Positions 41,104-48,392 of a stretch of DNA of 64,000 nt are shown in pieces. Location of the stretch: the NCBI RefSeq assembly GCF_034932065.1, contig NZ_JAYGHP010000006.1:62001-126000 (forward strand). Reading direction: 5' to 3'. The number at the start of each line of letters is the position of its first letter. Position 1 is the stretch's first letter. Origin of the DNA: Crocosphaera sp. UHCC 0190 (GTDB lineage: Bacteria; Cyanobacteriota; Cyanobacteriia; Cyanobacteriales; Microcystaceae). Position numbers and translations under genes: made by a program. The notes under the pieces are model-generated. The model was not told where the DNA came from and searched no databases. It saw nothing but the letters and a program-made list of their open reading frames with translations.

Positions 41104-41709
41104 TTACAATTCAAAATTTTCTTCAAACCATTGACGGGTCATAGGTTGTTCAATCATCAATCCTTCTCCTCCTAACACATCCAAAGGTTTTCCGTCAACG
41201 GATAACCAAACTTTGGCTTTAGGTTCTAAACTGGTGGCTGTATACAAAAGTTGAGCTAAACGACCAGTCATCGAAGCACTGCCGCCCCCTGTGGTAAATT
41301 CTGAAGATAGATTGAGATGGACTCCTTCTTTGTCTAATTTGAGGCTTAGTAGCTTGGTATTTGGGGGAATGGTAGTAGATTCATTCTCAGTATTTGACCC
41401 CGATAATAAGCCTTCTAATGCCGTTCGTAAGACTTCTTCAGCCGTCAGAGACTTTTGGGCGATAACCGGACTACTTTTTAATTTTAGGCGATCGCCTGTG
41501 GTATCTAACCAATAAATGGCTCCCCGTTGTTGAGTGCTTGACTCTTGGTTAACTGGACTTTCTGTAGGGTTTGGGGAAGTGGTTTGAGGGGACTGGGTTA
41601 AATTATTTAAGGCCCACCAAGCGGCCCCACCTCCCGTTGCTAAAACGGCAGCAATGACTCCAGCAATAAAGGCGACGGAGGAACGACGTTGATGATTATT
41701 ATCCTGCAT
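41104..41709 (-). CDS. GerMN domain protein, membrane-anchored
   Basis: 201 aa. A basic head and one N-terminal helix (SVAFIAGVIAAVLATGGGAAWWAL) anchor it; a Ser/Thr/Pro linker follows; residues about 65-190 form a GerMN (sporulation and spore germination) domain with AIYWLDTTGDRL, LTAEEVLRTALEGLLSG, LNLSSEFTTGG and AQLLYTATSL. The domain occurs in cell-envelope proteins outside spore-formers; the ligand is unknown. Confidence 0.85.
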   Translation of the reverse strand: MQDNNHQRRSSVAFIAGVIAAVLATGGGAAWWALNNLTQSPQTTSPNPTESPVNQESSTQQRGAIYWLDTTGDRLKLKSSPVIAQKSLTAEEVLRTALEGLLSGSNTENESTTIPPNTKLLSLKLDKEGVHLNLSSEFTTGGGSASMTGRLAQLLYTATSLEPKAKVWLSVDGKPLDVLGGEGLMIEQPMTRQWFEENFEL

Positions 41710-41758
41710 GATCTTTCCCCTGAACCGTGTATAACTCTAATGACGATTTTAGCTTAGG

Positions 41759-42571
41759 TTACGGTTCCTCAGCCGAGGCCGGATTAAGGCGAAAAAATGC
41801 CACAATATCTAAAGTATCCTCATTGAGATTTAACTTTAAAATTCTGGCTATGAAGCCTTGATTTTCAAAAATTGCTAAATCTAATTGTTGATTAATGCCT
41901 TCCGTTAACAGTCCTAAAAATCGTTGTGATAATTTTCTTTCGTTGAGGGTAGCACTGAGATCAATGAGTTTAATAGAACGGCCTCCCTCCACTTGAAAAC
42001 TCACTTCAGCCGTAATATCTAATTGATTACTTTCTTGTCCTTCTTCCGCTTCTTGTTTCAATTCTACTTCTAATCCTAAACGATTTTCTTGCAAAAAATT
42101 GAGGCGTAATTTTACAATTTCAAACCGAGGAGCTTGTGGGGGAAGAACTTGATCTAACAGTTTTTGTATTTGAACTTTAATATTAGGAGATTCCAGGGCT
42201 TGATTGAGATCAGTTTCTTTGATCACCATGCGAAACGCCCCTTGAAAGGGTTTACGGAGAGATTCCCGTAATTTTTTAATCCCTCCCGGTTGTTGGATAC
42301 GATTGAGATCGAAATCAAGGGGATCAGTTTCTAGTTCAAAAGAATCAATTCTCAGATTCTCAATGGGTTCGAGGCCACGACTAGCAATACGAATGCGATC
42401 AACTTTCCCCTGAATGGGTTGATAACTGGGGGTATTATCAACCCGAACCGCTAATTCTTCAACCCCGGCAACTTGGGCCCGTAGGGTGTTAGCGACAACA
42501 GTATCGACAATGAACCCCACCGGGGTAATGGCCGCAATGAAACTGGAGAGAAGAATGGTAAACCATTCCAT
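41759..42571 (-). CDS. DUF2993 (LmeA-like) protein
   Basis: 270 aa from ATG 42571 (MEWFTILLSSFIAAITPV). The open frame extends to 42637, but those codons overlap a strong hairpin and are not protein-like. An N-terminal hydrophobic helix is followed by VDTVVANTLRAQVAGVEELAVRVDNTP and DRIRIASRGLEPIENLRIDSFELETDPLDFDL, the DUF2993 pattern of lipid-binding tubular-fold proteins. Probably a periplasmic phospholipid or mannoside-lipid binding factor; the role in cyanobacteria is unknown. Confidence 0.85.
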   Translation of the reverse strand: MEWFTILLSSFIAAITPVGFIVDTVVANTLRAQVAGVEELAVRVDNTPSYQPIQGKVDRIRIASRGLEPIENLRIDSFELETDPLDFDLNRIQQPGGIKKLRESLRKPFQGAFRMVIKETDLNQALESPNIKVQIQKLLDQVLPPQAPRFEIVKLRLNFLQENRLGLEVELKQEAEEGQESNQLDITAEVSFQVEGGRSIKLIDLSATLNERKLSQRFLGLLTEGINQQLDLAIFENQGFIARILKLNLNEDTLDIVAFFRLNPASAEEP

Positions 42572-42623
42572 AGGACAATAATTTCCCCAAAAATGTTCTA
42601 CGTTGAGAGTAACATAACCTGAG

Positions 42624-42650
42624 TGCGGGGTGGGCAATGCCCACCCCGCA
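42624..42650. terminator. strong GC-rich hairpin
   Basis: Twelve-base perfect stem TGCGGGGTGGGC and GCCCACCCCGCA with loop AAT. It lies nine bases past the stop at 42659 on the minus strand, so it probably ends that gene, although the T-run is on the other side (ATTTTTG on the plus strand). It has the form of a dispersed repeat seen in cyanobacterial spacers. Confidence 0.65.
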
Positions 42651-42658
42651 ATTTTTGA

Positions 42659-43261
42659 TTATTTATGACAGCGATCGCTCGAATTATAAACAATGCTACT
42701 AAAACGTCCCTCAACAGTGCCGACTTCTACACAATAGCCAGTTTTATTTTCGATATAATAAGCACTTTTACCCCCTTCAAAAGTAACGGTATTGCGGTAA
42801 GTATAGCCTCTGGAAATTAATTGATTTTCGGCTTGTCCAGCCCTTGAACCCACTAAATCTTGCAACGCCGGAGGTGTGGTACTGTAAAGATTTTCAGGCG
42901 TGTTACCTTGAGAATGGGATGAAGAGGGTGCTTTTTCCCCCTGATAGACATAAACCGATTCTTTTTGTAAGCGAAAAATTAATGTTTCACCATCTATTTC
43001 TCGGATGACAGGTTTCCCATTTTGATCGGTATAGTTATTAGTGCCATTGGGTTTCAATTCGTAAGTTATCCCATCTTCCCGTCGAATGCTAATAAACCCT
43101 TGACGTTGAGAAAAGGTACAATTTACTACTTTAGAAACTTTATCTTCTCCTTTAGGATAAATGTCACAACGAGAGTCGATAGTGTCTGCTTGGACAATGA
43201 CAGAAAAAGATAGGGTAGAAGCGATAATAATCGTTGATAAGACGGCGTTTTTATTGTTCAT
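42659..43261 (-). CDS. exported protein, unknown function
   Basis: 200 aa. Signal peptide (NAVLSTIIIASTLSFSVIVQADT). Cysteines at CDIYP and NCTF, then a beta-rich region (GFISIRREDGITYELKPNG, QNGKPVIREIDGETLIFRLQ), a polar linker (APSSSHSQGNTPENLYS) and a C-terminal domain with SRAGQAENQLISRGYTYRNTVTFEGGKSAYYIENKTGYCVEV that recalls small domains in bacterial exported proteins. No family named. Next gene (43315) encodes another small exported protein on the same strand. Confidence 0.72.
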   Translation of the reverse strand: MNNKNAVLSTIIIASTLSFSVIVQADTIDSRCDIYPKGEDKVSKVVNCTFSQRQGFISIRREDGITYELKPNGTNNYTDQNGKPVIREIDGETLIFRLQKESVYVYQGEKAPSSSHSQGNTPENLYSTTPPALQDLVGSRAGQAENQLISRGYTYRNTVTFEGGKSAYYIENKTGYCVEVGTVEGRFSSIVYNSSDRCHK

Positions 43262-43314
43262 TGATAGGCAAAATTTGATCTCTTTAGCATCCCAAAATTA
43301 TACTCCTTAATGCG

Positions 43315-43677
43315 TTACAATCTTCCTTCATTTACAGTCGAGAAAAAGTAGTTATAAAATTCGGTTCCCGTCGCCACATTGATCACAACAACTCGTTTTG
43401 TGTCTTTATCGTACATAACCCGAACTTTTTTATCTTGAGCCGTAAACATATTACCTGAAGTACGCTGCAACATTCCAGCAAAGAAAAACTCACCATCTTG
43501 AATTTGAACTGCAATTTGGTTGGGATTTTTTTGGGGAGTCATATACGTCTTTTGAGGTTGGCCAGACTGGGCAATCTCAATCGTGTTATTCTGTAAGGAA
43601 CTAGCTTTAATGGGTAAGGAAATCCCGACTGTACCAATAATACAAATGATCGCTAATAAAGAGCTTGGAAATTTCAT
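43315..43677 (-). CDS. small exported protein, unknown function
   Basis: 120 aa from ATG 43677 (a TTG at 43689 is less likely). Signal peptide MKFPSSLLAIICIIGTVGIS with KASSL after it. The rest is beta-rich (VQIQDGEFFFAGMLQRTSGNMFTAQDKKVRVMYDKDTKRVVVINVATGTEFYNYFF). No domain named. It precedes the 200-aa exported protein by about 53 bases, possibly in one operon. Confidence 0.68.
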   Translation of the reverse strand: MKFPSSLLAIICIIGTVGISLPIKASSLQNNTIEIAQSGQPQKTYMTPQKNPNQIAVQIQDGEFFFAGMLQRTSGNMFTAQDKKVRVMYDKDTKRVVVINVATGTEFYNYFFSTVNEGRL

Positions 43678-43842
43678 TGTTTTGCTCAAAAATTTTCAAC
43701 GATAGGCACATTAACAGAGAGTACAAATATATGGTTTATTTGGCACCTTGCTGCATTATAAATGATTTGGTTGCTCAAAATTTGTCTAAAACCACTTTTT
43801 GAGGTTAACTAATGAAAACGATAACCAAGTATTGTTAACTTT

Positions 43843-44688
43843 ATGAAAGAACAATCCCTACCTGTTGGTTCCCTGGACTGGTTTTATCGGGAAGTTACTC
43901 CCATCAATGATCTCAATAATGTTCCTGTGATGTTACTGCATGGCTTGCCCGCTCAGAGTTACACTTGGAGAGGGGTAATGGATATTTTAGGAGATAATGG
44001 GTTTCGGGCGATCGCCCCAGATTGGATCGGGTCAGGATTTTCGGCTAAACCGGATAAACGAGATTTTCCCTATACTTCATCAGCTTATCAAGAAGCATTA
44101 GGGGCCTTGATTGAAGCCTTAGAATTAGAAAAATTATCCTTGGTGGTGCAAGGGTTTCTGGCATCGGTGGCCCTACAATATGCCTTAACTCATCCTGAAA
44201 AAATTGAGCGTCTGATCATCCTCAATACGCCCCTATCTCCAACGGTTAAACTTCCTTGGGCTATGCAGCAATGGGCCTTGCCTTTTATGGGAGATATGGT
44301 AACACAAGATCCTTTATTGGTAGATCGCACCTTAGAGGGAGGCAGTGGGTTTGTGATTTCTGAGGAAGATTTAACGGTTTATCGTCAACCTTTCTTAAAA
44401 AGTTCCTCCGTGGGACGGGCCTTATTAACCACCACCAAGAATCTCAAACTATCTCAAACTATGGTAGAAATTGAAACGGGGTTAGGAAATTGGCAACATC
44501 CGACTTTGATTATTTGGGGAATGGCTGATCCTTGGTTATCTGCGGATATCCCCCAAAGATTGGCCGCTAATCACTCAAATATAGAATTTGTCAAGCTTGA
44601 TCAGGCAAAACACTATCCCCAAGAACATTGGCCCAAAGAAGTTGGCGCGGAAATTGTTAACTTTTTACGTCGTCAGGTTTTTGCATAG
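43843..44688 (+). CDS. alpha/beta hydrolase-fold protein without a nucleophile
   Basis: 281 aa. The fold is clear: PVMLLHGLPAQSYTWRGVM (oxyanion strand), APDWIGSGFSAKP, LIIWGMADPWL (acid) and LDQAKHYPQEHWP (His). At the nucleophile elbow, where relatives have GHSMGG or VQDWG, the sequence is VVQGFLASVAL with Gly104 at the catalytic position. The relevant Ser or Asp is therefore absent. Many cyanobacterial and plant homologues of this subgroup also seem to have Q-G here, so this may be a non-hydrolytic member. It precedes psbQ on the same strand. Confidence 0.8.
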   Translation: MKEQSLPVGSLDWFYREVTPINDLNNVPVMLLHGLPAQSYTWRGVMDILGDNGFRAIAPDWIGSGFSAKPDKRDFPYTSSAYQEALGALIEALELEKLSLVVQGFLASVALQYALTHPEKIERLIILNTPLSPTVKLPWAMQQWALPFMGDMVTQDPLLVDRTLEGGSGFVISEEDLTVYRQPFLKSSSVGRALLTTTKNLKLSQTMVEIETGLGNWQHPTLIIWGMADPWLSADIPQRLAANHSNIEFVKLDQAKHYPQEHWPKEVGAEIVNFLRRQVFA

Positions 44689-44787
44689 CGACTTTTAAAG
44701 AGTTCTGAATTTATATTGACCAACTTACTAAATTCTTGCGAAAATCAACTGAGGAGTTTACTCAGTATCATACTAGAAATTAAAATT

Positions 44788-45234
44788 ATGCCACGTCTTC
44801 GGTCTATTTTGTCCCTGTTGTTGGTTGCTGTTGCCATCTTCTGTGTCAGTTGCAGTGGCCCTCAAGCTAAGATCCCAACTACCTATTCCCCTGAGAAAAT
44901 TGAACAATTACAAGTTCTCATTGAACCCATTCAAGAAGCACGGGAAAATATGTCAGTTCTCAAAGAGTTTATTTCTGAGCAAAATTGGATTGACACCCTT
45001 ACTTATATTCATGGGCCTCTCGGTGGTTTACGTCGGGAAATGAGCAATTTAACTCGTGATTTATTACCCAAGGATCAAAAACAAGCTAAACAACTATCTC
45101 AAGATTTGTTTAGTGATTTTGAACGCCTTGATACTGCGGCTAAAGCTCGCAATAATACTGATGCTCAACGGCAATACCGTGATGCAGTAAATCACTTTGA
45201 TGCCTTCTTAGATTTACTGCCGAAAGCCAGCTAA
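44788..45234 (+). CDS. psbQ: photosystem II lipoprotein PsbQ (CyanoQ)
   Basis: 148 aa from ATG 44788; the open frame reaches TTG 44716, but that stretch is not signal-peptide-like. The signal ends in a lipobox (FCVSC) so it is lipid-anchored to the lumenal side of the thylakoid. The mature part is a four-helix bundle sequence (IEPIQEARENMSVLKEFIS, NWIDTLTYIHGPLGGLRREM, RDAVNHFDAFLDLLP), the PsbQ fold that stabilises the oxygen-evolving complex. Single gene; the hydrolase-like gene lies 99 bp upstream. Confidence 0.93.
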   Translation: MPRLRSILSLLLVAVAIFCVSCSGPQAKIPTTYSPEKIEQLQVLIEPIQEARENMSVLKEFISEQNWIDTLTYIHGPLGGLRREMSNLTRDLLPKDQKQAKQLSQDLFSDFERLDTAAKARNNTDAQRQYRDAVNHFDAFLDLLPKAS

Positions 45235-45278
45235 TAAAGCCATCAGAGTTAATTAGCCTGATGATAGAATAAAATACC

Positions 45279-45304
45279 TAGGGGCATAATCAATTATGCC
45301 CCTA
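45279..45304. repeat. TAGGGGC palindrome between psbQ and the oxidase gene
   Basis: Arms TAGGGGCATAAT and ATTATGCCCCTA are perfectly complementary with a two-base loop (CA). It lies 44 bases past psbQ and 26 bases before the next start. It may terminate psbQ. Same end sequence as the elements at 24378 and 38745. Confidence 0.65.
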
Positions 45305-45330
45305 TCCAATATGTAAATTATCTAAAAACT

Positions 45331-46425
45331 ATGACCCGTATTGCCATTATTGGCGCAGGAATTATTGGGGCGGCGATCGCCTATGAATTGAGTTTACTTG
45401 ATGGTTTAAATATTACCCTAATTGATGACAAATTCCCCGCTTCTGGTTCTACTGGGGCAGCATTAGGGGTATTAATGGGCATTATTAGCCATAAAACTCA
45501 GGGCCGAGGTTGGAAACTTCGTCAAACCAGTTTACAACGTTATGAAACCTTAATTCCTGAATTAGAATCATTAACGGGAAACCCTATTCCGGTTAATCGT
45601 CAAGGGATTTTAATGTTACGTTTTCAGGATGACTCAAGGGAAGGATGGGAAAGTTTAGTCAAACTTCGAGAGTCTCAAGGCTATTTGTTAGAAATTTGGG
45701 ATAAAAATTCTCTCTTACAACGCTGTCCTCAAATTCAAAATAAGCGCATTATTGGGGCTATTTATTCCCCCCAAGATCGTCAAATTAATCCCACAATTTT
45801 AACTCAATCTCTGGTCACAGCAGCCGCTAAAAATGGGGTGAATTGTCAGTTTGGGATTAAAGTTCAAAAGATTATTCCAACAGCTTTAAATAATGGTCAA
45901 TATTACCAACTGCAAACAACCCAAGAAACCTTAACAGTGGATTGGTTAATTATTGCCGCAGGGTTAGGATCAACGCCTTTAATTACCCCTTTGAAACCGA
46001 TTGTAAAGATTCAACCCGTATTGGGACAAGCTTTACAAATTAAGTTAAATCACCCATTAGGAAAGGCGGATTTTCAACCGGTGATTACAGGGGAAGATGT
46101 CCATATTGTTCCAAGCAAAAATGATGAATATTGGCTCGGTGCAACGGTAGAATTTCCTGATCAAATGGGGGAAGTTGTGCCAGAATTAGAATTATTAGAA
46201 CAGGTCAAACAACAAGCGATCGCCTTTTGTCCTATGCTTCGGGAAGGAACGGTGATCAAAACTTGGTTTGGTAAGCGTCCCCGTCCTGACGGAGAACCAG
46301 CACCAATTATTAAAGAATTACCTGATTATCCGCAAATTTTATTAGCAACAGGTCATTATCGTAATGGGGTATTATTGGCCCCCGCAACCGCTTTGATGAT
46401 TCGAGAGCAAATAAAAAACAATTAA
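45331..46425 (+). CDS. FAD-dependent amine oxidase (ThiO/glycine oxidase-like)
   Basis: 364 aa. An N-terminal FAD-binding Rossmann motif (IAIIGAGIIGAAIAYELS) and STGAALGVLMG are followed by a DAO-family core; the C-terminus has WFGKRPRPDGEPAPIIKELPDYPQILLATGHYRNGVLLAP, a D-amino-acid/glycine oxidase signature. In cyanobacteria such proteins can supply iminoglycine for the thiazole part of thiamine (ThiO). Thiamine role is plausible but no thi gene is adjacent. Confidence 0.85.
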   Translation: MTRIAIIGAGIIGAAIAYELSLLDGLNITLIDDKFPASGSTGAALGVLMGIISHKTQGRGWKLRQTSLQRYETLIPELESLTGNPIPVNRQGILMLRFQDDSREGWESLVKLRESQGYLLEIWDKNSLLQRCPQIQNKRIIGAIYSPQDRQINPTILTQSLVTAAAKNGVNCQFGIKVQKIIPTALNNGQYYQLQTTQETLTVDWLIIAAGLGSTPLITPLKPIVKIQPVLGQALQIKLNHPLGKADFQPVITGEDVHIVPSKNDEYWLGATVEFPDQMGEVVPELELLEQVKQQAIAFCPMLREGTVIKTWFGKRPRPDGEPAPIIKELPDYPQILLATGHYRNGVLLAPATALMIREQIKNN

Positions 46426-46455
46426 ATCCGTAATCATTTTACTGAATAATTAATT

Positions 46456-47535
46456 ATGTTGAATATCATTCTTGTGATCTTAATTATTCTCACAGGTTCT
46501 GCTATTTGTTCCTGTACAGAAACCGCATTATTTTCTGTTTCTAGCGTTAAAGTTAAACAGTTAGCTCAATCAAAAAAGCCCCAAGCAATAGCGTTACAAT
46601 CAATTCGCGGCAAAATGAATCGTCCTATTGCCACAATTGTAATTATCAATAATATTTTTAATATTGTAGGCAGTATTATTATAGGAAGCTTGGCAACTGA
46701 AGTTTTTGGCGATGCTTTATTAGGACTATTTTCTGGCATTTTAACGTTTTTAATTATCATTTTTGGGGAAATTATTCCTAAAACTGTGGGGGAAAGATAT
46801 GCGGAACCCATTGCCTTATTTGCGGCTATTCCTATTCAGTTTTTAACGGTGGTTTTTACTCCTATTGTTTGGTTAATGGAACAAATAACTTCACCTTTTA
46901 CGAAAGGGAAAAAACTTCCCACAACTAATGAAGCAGAAATCCGCTTTTTAACAATGATAGGTTATAAAGAAGGGGTGATCGAAGGGGATGAAGCAGAGAT
47001 GATTCATCGAGTATTTCAATTAAATGATTTAACGGCCGCAGTCTTAATGACTCCTCGGATAATTTTAACTTTTTTAAAAGGAGATTTAACCTTAGCTGAA
47101 GCTCAAAATGCTATTATTACATCTGAACATAGTCGTATTTTAATTGTTCAAGAATCAATCGATCAAATTTTAGGTTATTGTTTAAAAGATGAGCTTTTGA
47201 CGGCAATTATTGAAGGAAATCAAGAAGAAAAAATAAGTAATTTCGTTCGCTCTGTTCATTATGTTCCTGAAATGATTAAAGCTGATAAACTATTAAAAAG
47301 TTTTCAAGATGCTCGTGAACATTTAATGGTAGTCTTAGGTGAATATGGTGGTGTTTCGGGAATCGTTACTTTAGAGGATGTTTTAGAAGTCTTGACAGGG
47401 GAAATTGTTGATGAAACCGATCGCATTGTCGATCTACAACAAATCGCTAAAAAAAAGCGCAATGTTCTCTTAAATGCCAGAGGAATAGCAGAAAAATCAA
47501 TAGATACAAGCACAAACGATATTGTCAATAATTAA
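46456..47535 (+). CDS. CNNM/CorC family membrane protein
   Basis: 359 aa. A DUF21/CNNM transmembrane domain (about 1-150; SCTETALFSVSSVKVKQLAQ, IVIINNIFNIVGSIIIG, FGEIIPKTVGERYAEP) is followed by a CBS pair (about 195-325; ILIVQESIDQILGYCLKDELL, LGEYGGVSGIVTLEDVLEVLTGEIVDETD). Usually annotated as hemolysin-like, more probably a Mg2+ or Na+ transporter. The third, CorC_HlyC domain seen in longer relatives is absent. It starts 31 bases after the oxidase gene stops. Confidence 0.88.
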   Translation: MLNIILVILIILTGSAICSCTETALFSVSSVKVKQLAQSKKPQAIALQSIRGKMNRPIATIVIINNIFNIVGSIIIGSLATEVFGDALLGLFSGILTFLIIIFGEIIPKTVGERYAEPIALFAAIPIQFLTVVFTPIVWLMEQITSPFTKGKKLPTTNEAEIRFLTMIGYKEGVIEGDEAEMIHRVFQLNDLTAAVLMTPRIILTFLKGDLTLAEAQNAIITSEHSRILIVQESIDQILGYCLKDELLTAIIEGNQEEKISNFVRSVHYVPEMIKADKLLKSFQDAREHLMVVLGEYGGVSGIVTLEDVLEVLTGEIVDETDRIVDLQQIAKKKRNVLLNARGIAEKSIDTSTNDIVNN

Positions 47536-47957
47536 GACACAATTCTTAACGTCAGGAAAACTTATGGACATAACAAGAAATGCTGAAGCAGCAATTGGTT
47601 TATTTCCCTAAACTCCGTTCATAATAAATTGTATAGGAACAATTGAAAAACCATAGAATTATGTCTATAGAAATTGGCGACTTTCAACTATGCCTGATGT
47701 TAATAGGTAATGCAGTATTATGTTTACTGCTTCCCAGACTCTTAACCATGAATTGGTTAACGGCTTTTTCTGGTGATAATGTATCCACTTCCAAGGCAAG
47801 ATAGGGAAGAAGAAAGTTCATCCCCACGTTGAAAAAACATCGAACGACAGTGGGTAAAGAATTTGGTTCTACAGAACTTGTTATGCTAAATCAACACCTA
47901 CATACAGACTGAAGCCTGATACTATAGAAACCAGTTATCCCTTCCGAGACTAAATTG
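47536..47957. other. gene-poor intergenic stretch
   Basis: About 420 bp of intergenic DNA. It holds a possible small ORF at 47661-47804 and an in-frame continuation beyond its stop to 47911. No other structure was recognised. Confidence 0.5.
47661..47804 (+). CDS. possible small membrane protein
   Basis: 47 codons from ATG: a hydrophobic N-terminus (GDFQLCLMLIGNAVLCLLLP) and a polar tail ending STSKAR before TAG. The same frame reopens for 35 more codons (IPTLKKHRTTVGKEFGSTE...). So this might be the start of a larger disrupted gene. No ribosome site is obvious and no family is recognised. It is a candidate only. Confidence 0.25.
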   Translation: MSIEIGDFQLCLMLIGNAVLCLLLPRLLTMNWLTAFSGDNVSTSKAR

Positions 47958-48005
47958 AACCCGCGTAGGCGGGTTTTGTCTGTATAGCTTAACCCTTAAG
48001 GGTTT
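47958..48005 (-). terminator. two-palindrome element, copy 2
   Basis: On the plus strand the hairpin AACCCGC-GTAG-GCGGGTT (47958-47975) comes first, then TTGTCTGTATAGCTT and the palindrome AACCCTTAAGGGTT (47991-48004). This is the inverse of copy 1. It would terminate plus-strand transcription, 420 bases after the CorC gene. Confidence 0.75.
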
Positions 48006-48062
48006 GAGCCTATATTTTTTAATAGTTTTACATAGCAGATTCGGTAGAGCCAAGACATTTTA

Positions 48063-48275
48063 CTAATTTTGTTTAAGGGTTTGCAACTGTTGAAGCAAAA
48101 CGTCGATTTCAGCTTGTAAATGTAAATATTTGACTTGTTGTACTGCTTGATAGGATTTCCTTACTTGTTTCATCTGGTTATCTTCGCTTTTTGTCCCTAA
48201 TGACTGCTTAATTGTGGGAGAAATGGCGTTTCGGGGGTTTTCTGAAGACGAACGAGAAAGGATTTGATTAGTCAT
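48063..48275 (-). CDS. small coiled-coil protein, unknown function
   Basis: 70 aa. The N-terminal 35 residues are polar and Ser/Asn-rich; the C-terminal half (KSYQAVQQVKYLHLQAEIDVLLQQLQTL) is a coiled coil. ATG start at 48275. No family recognised. It is convergent with a terminator element. Confidence 0.5.
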   Translation of the reverse strand: MTNQILSRSSSENPRNAISPTIKQSLGTKSEDNQMKQVRKSYQAVQQVKYLHLQAEIDVLLQQLQTLKQN

Positions 48276-48392
48276 AGAGGTTTTATTAAGTATATTTACT
48301 TATGAATTTTTCCCTGCGCTGTACATTATAGCCGATAGTGGTCACTCATGTATAGTGCATCACCCTTAAATTTTGTCAGATGGGGTAATTCT

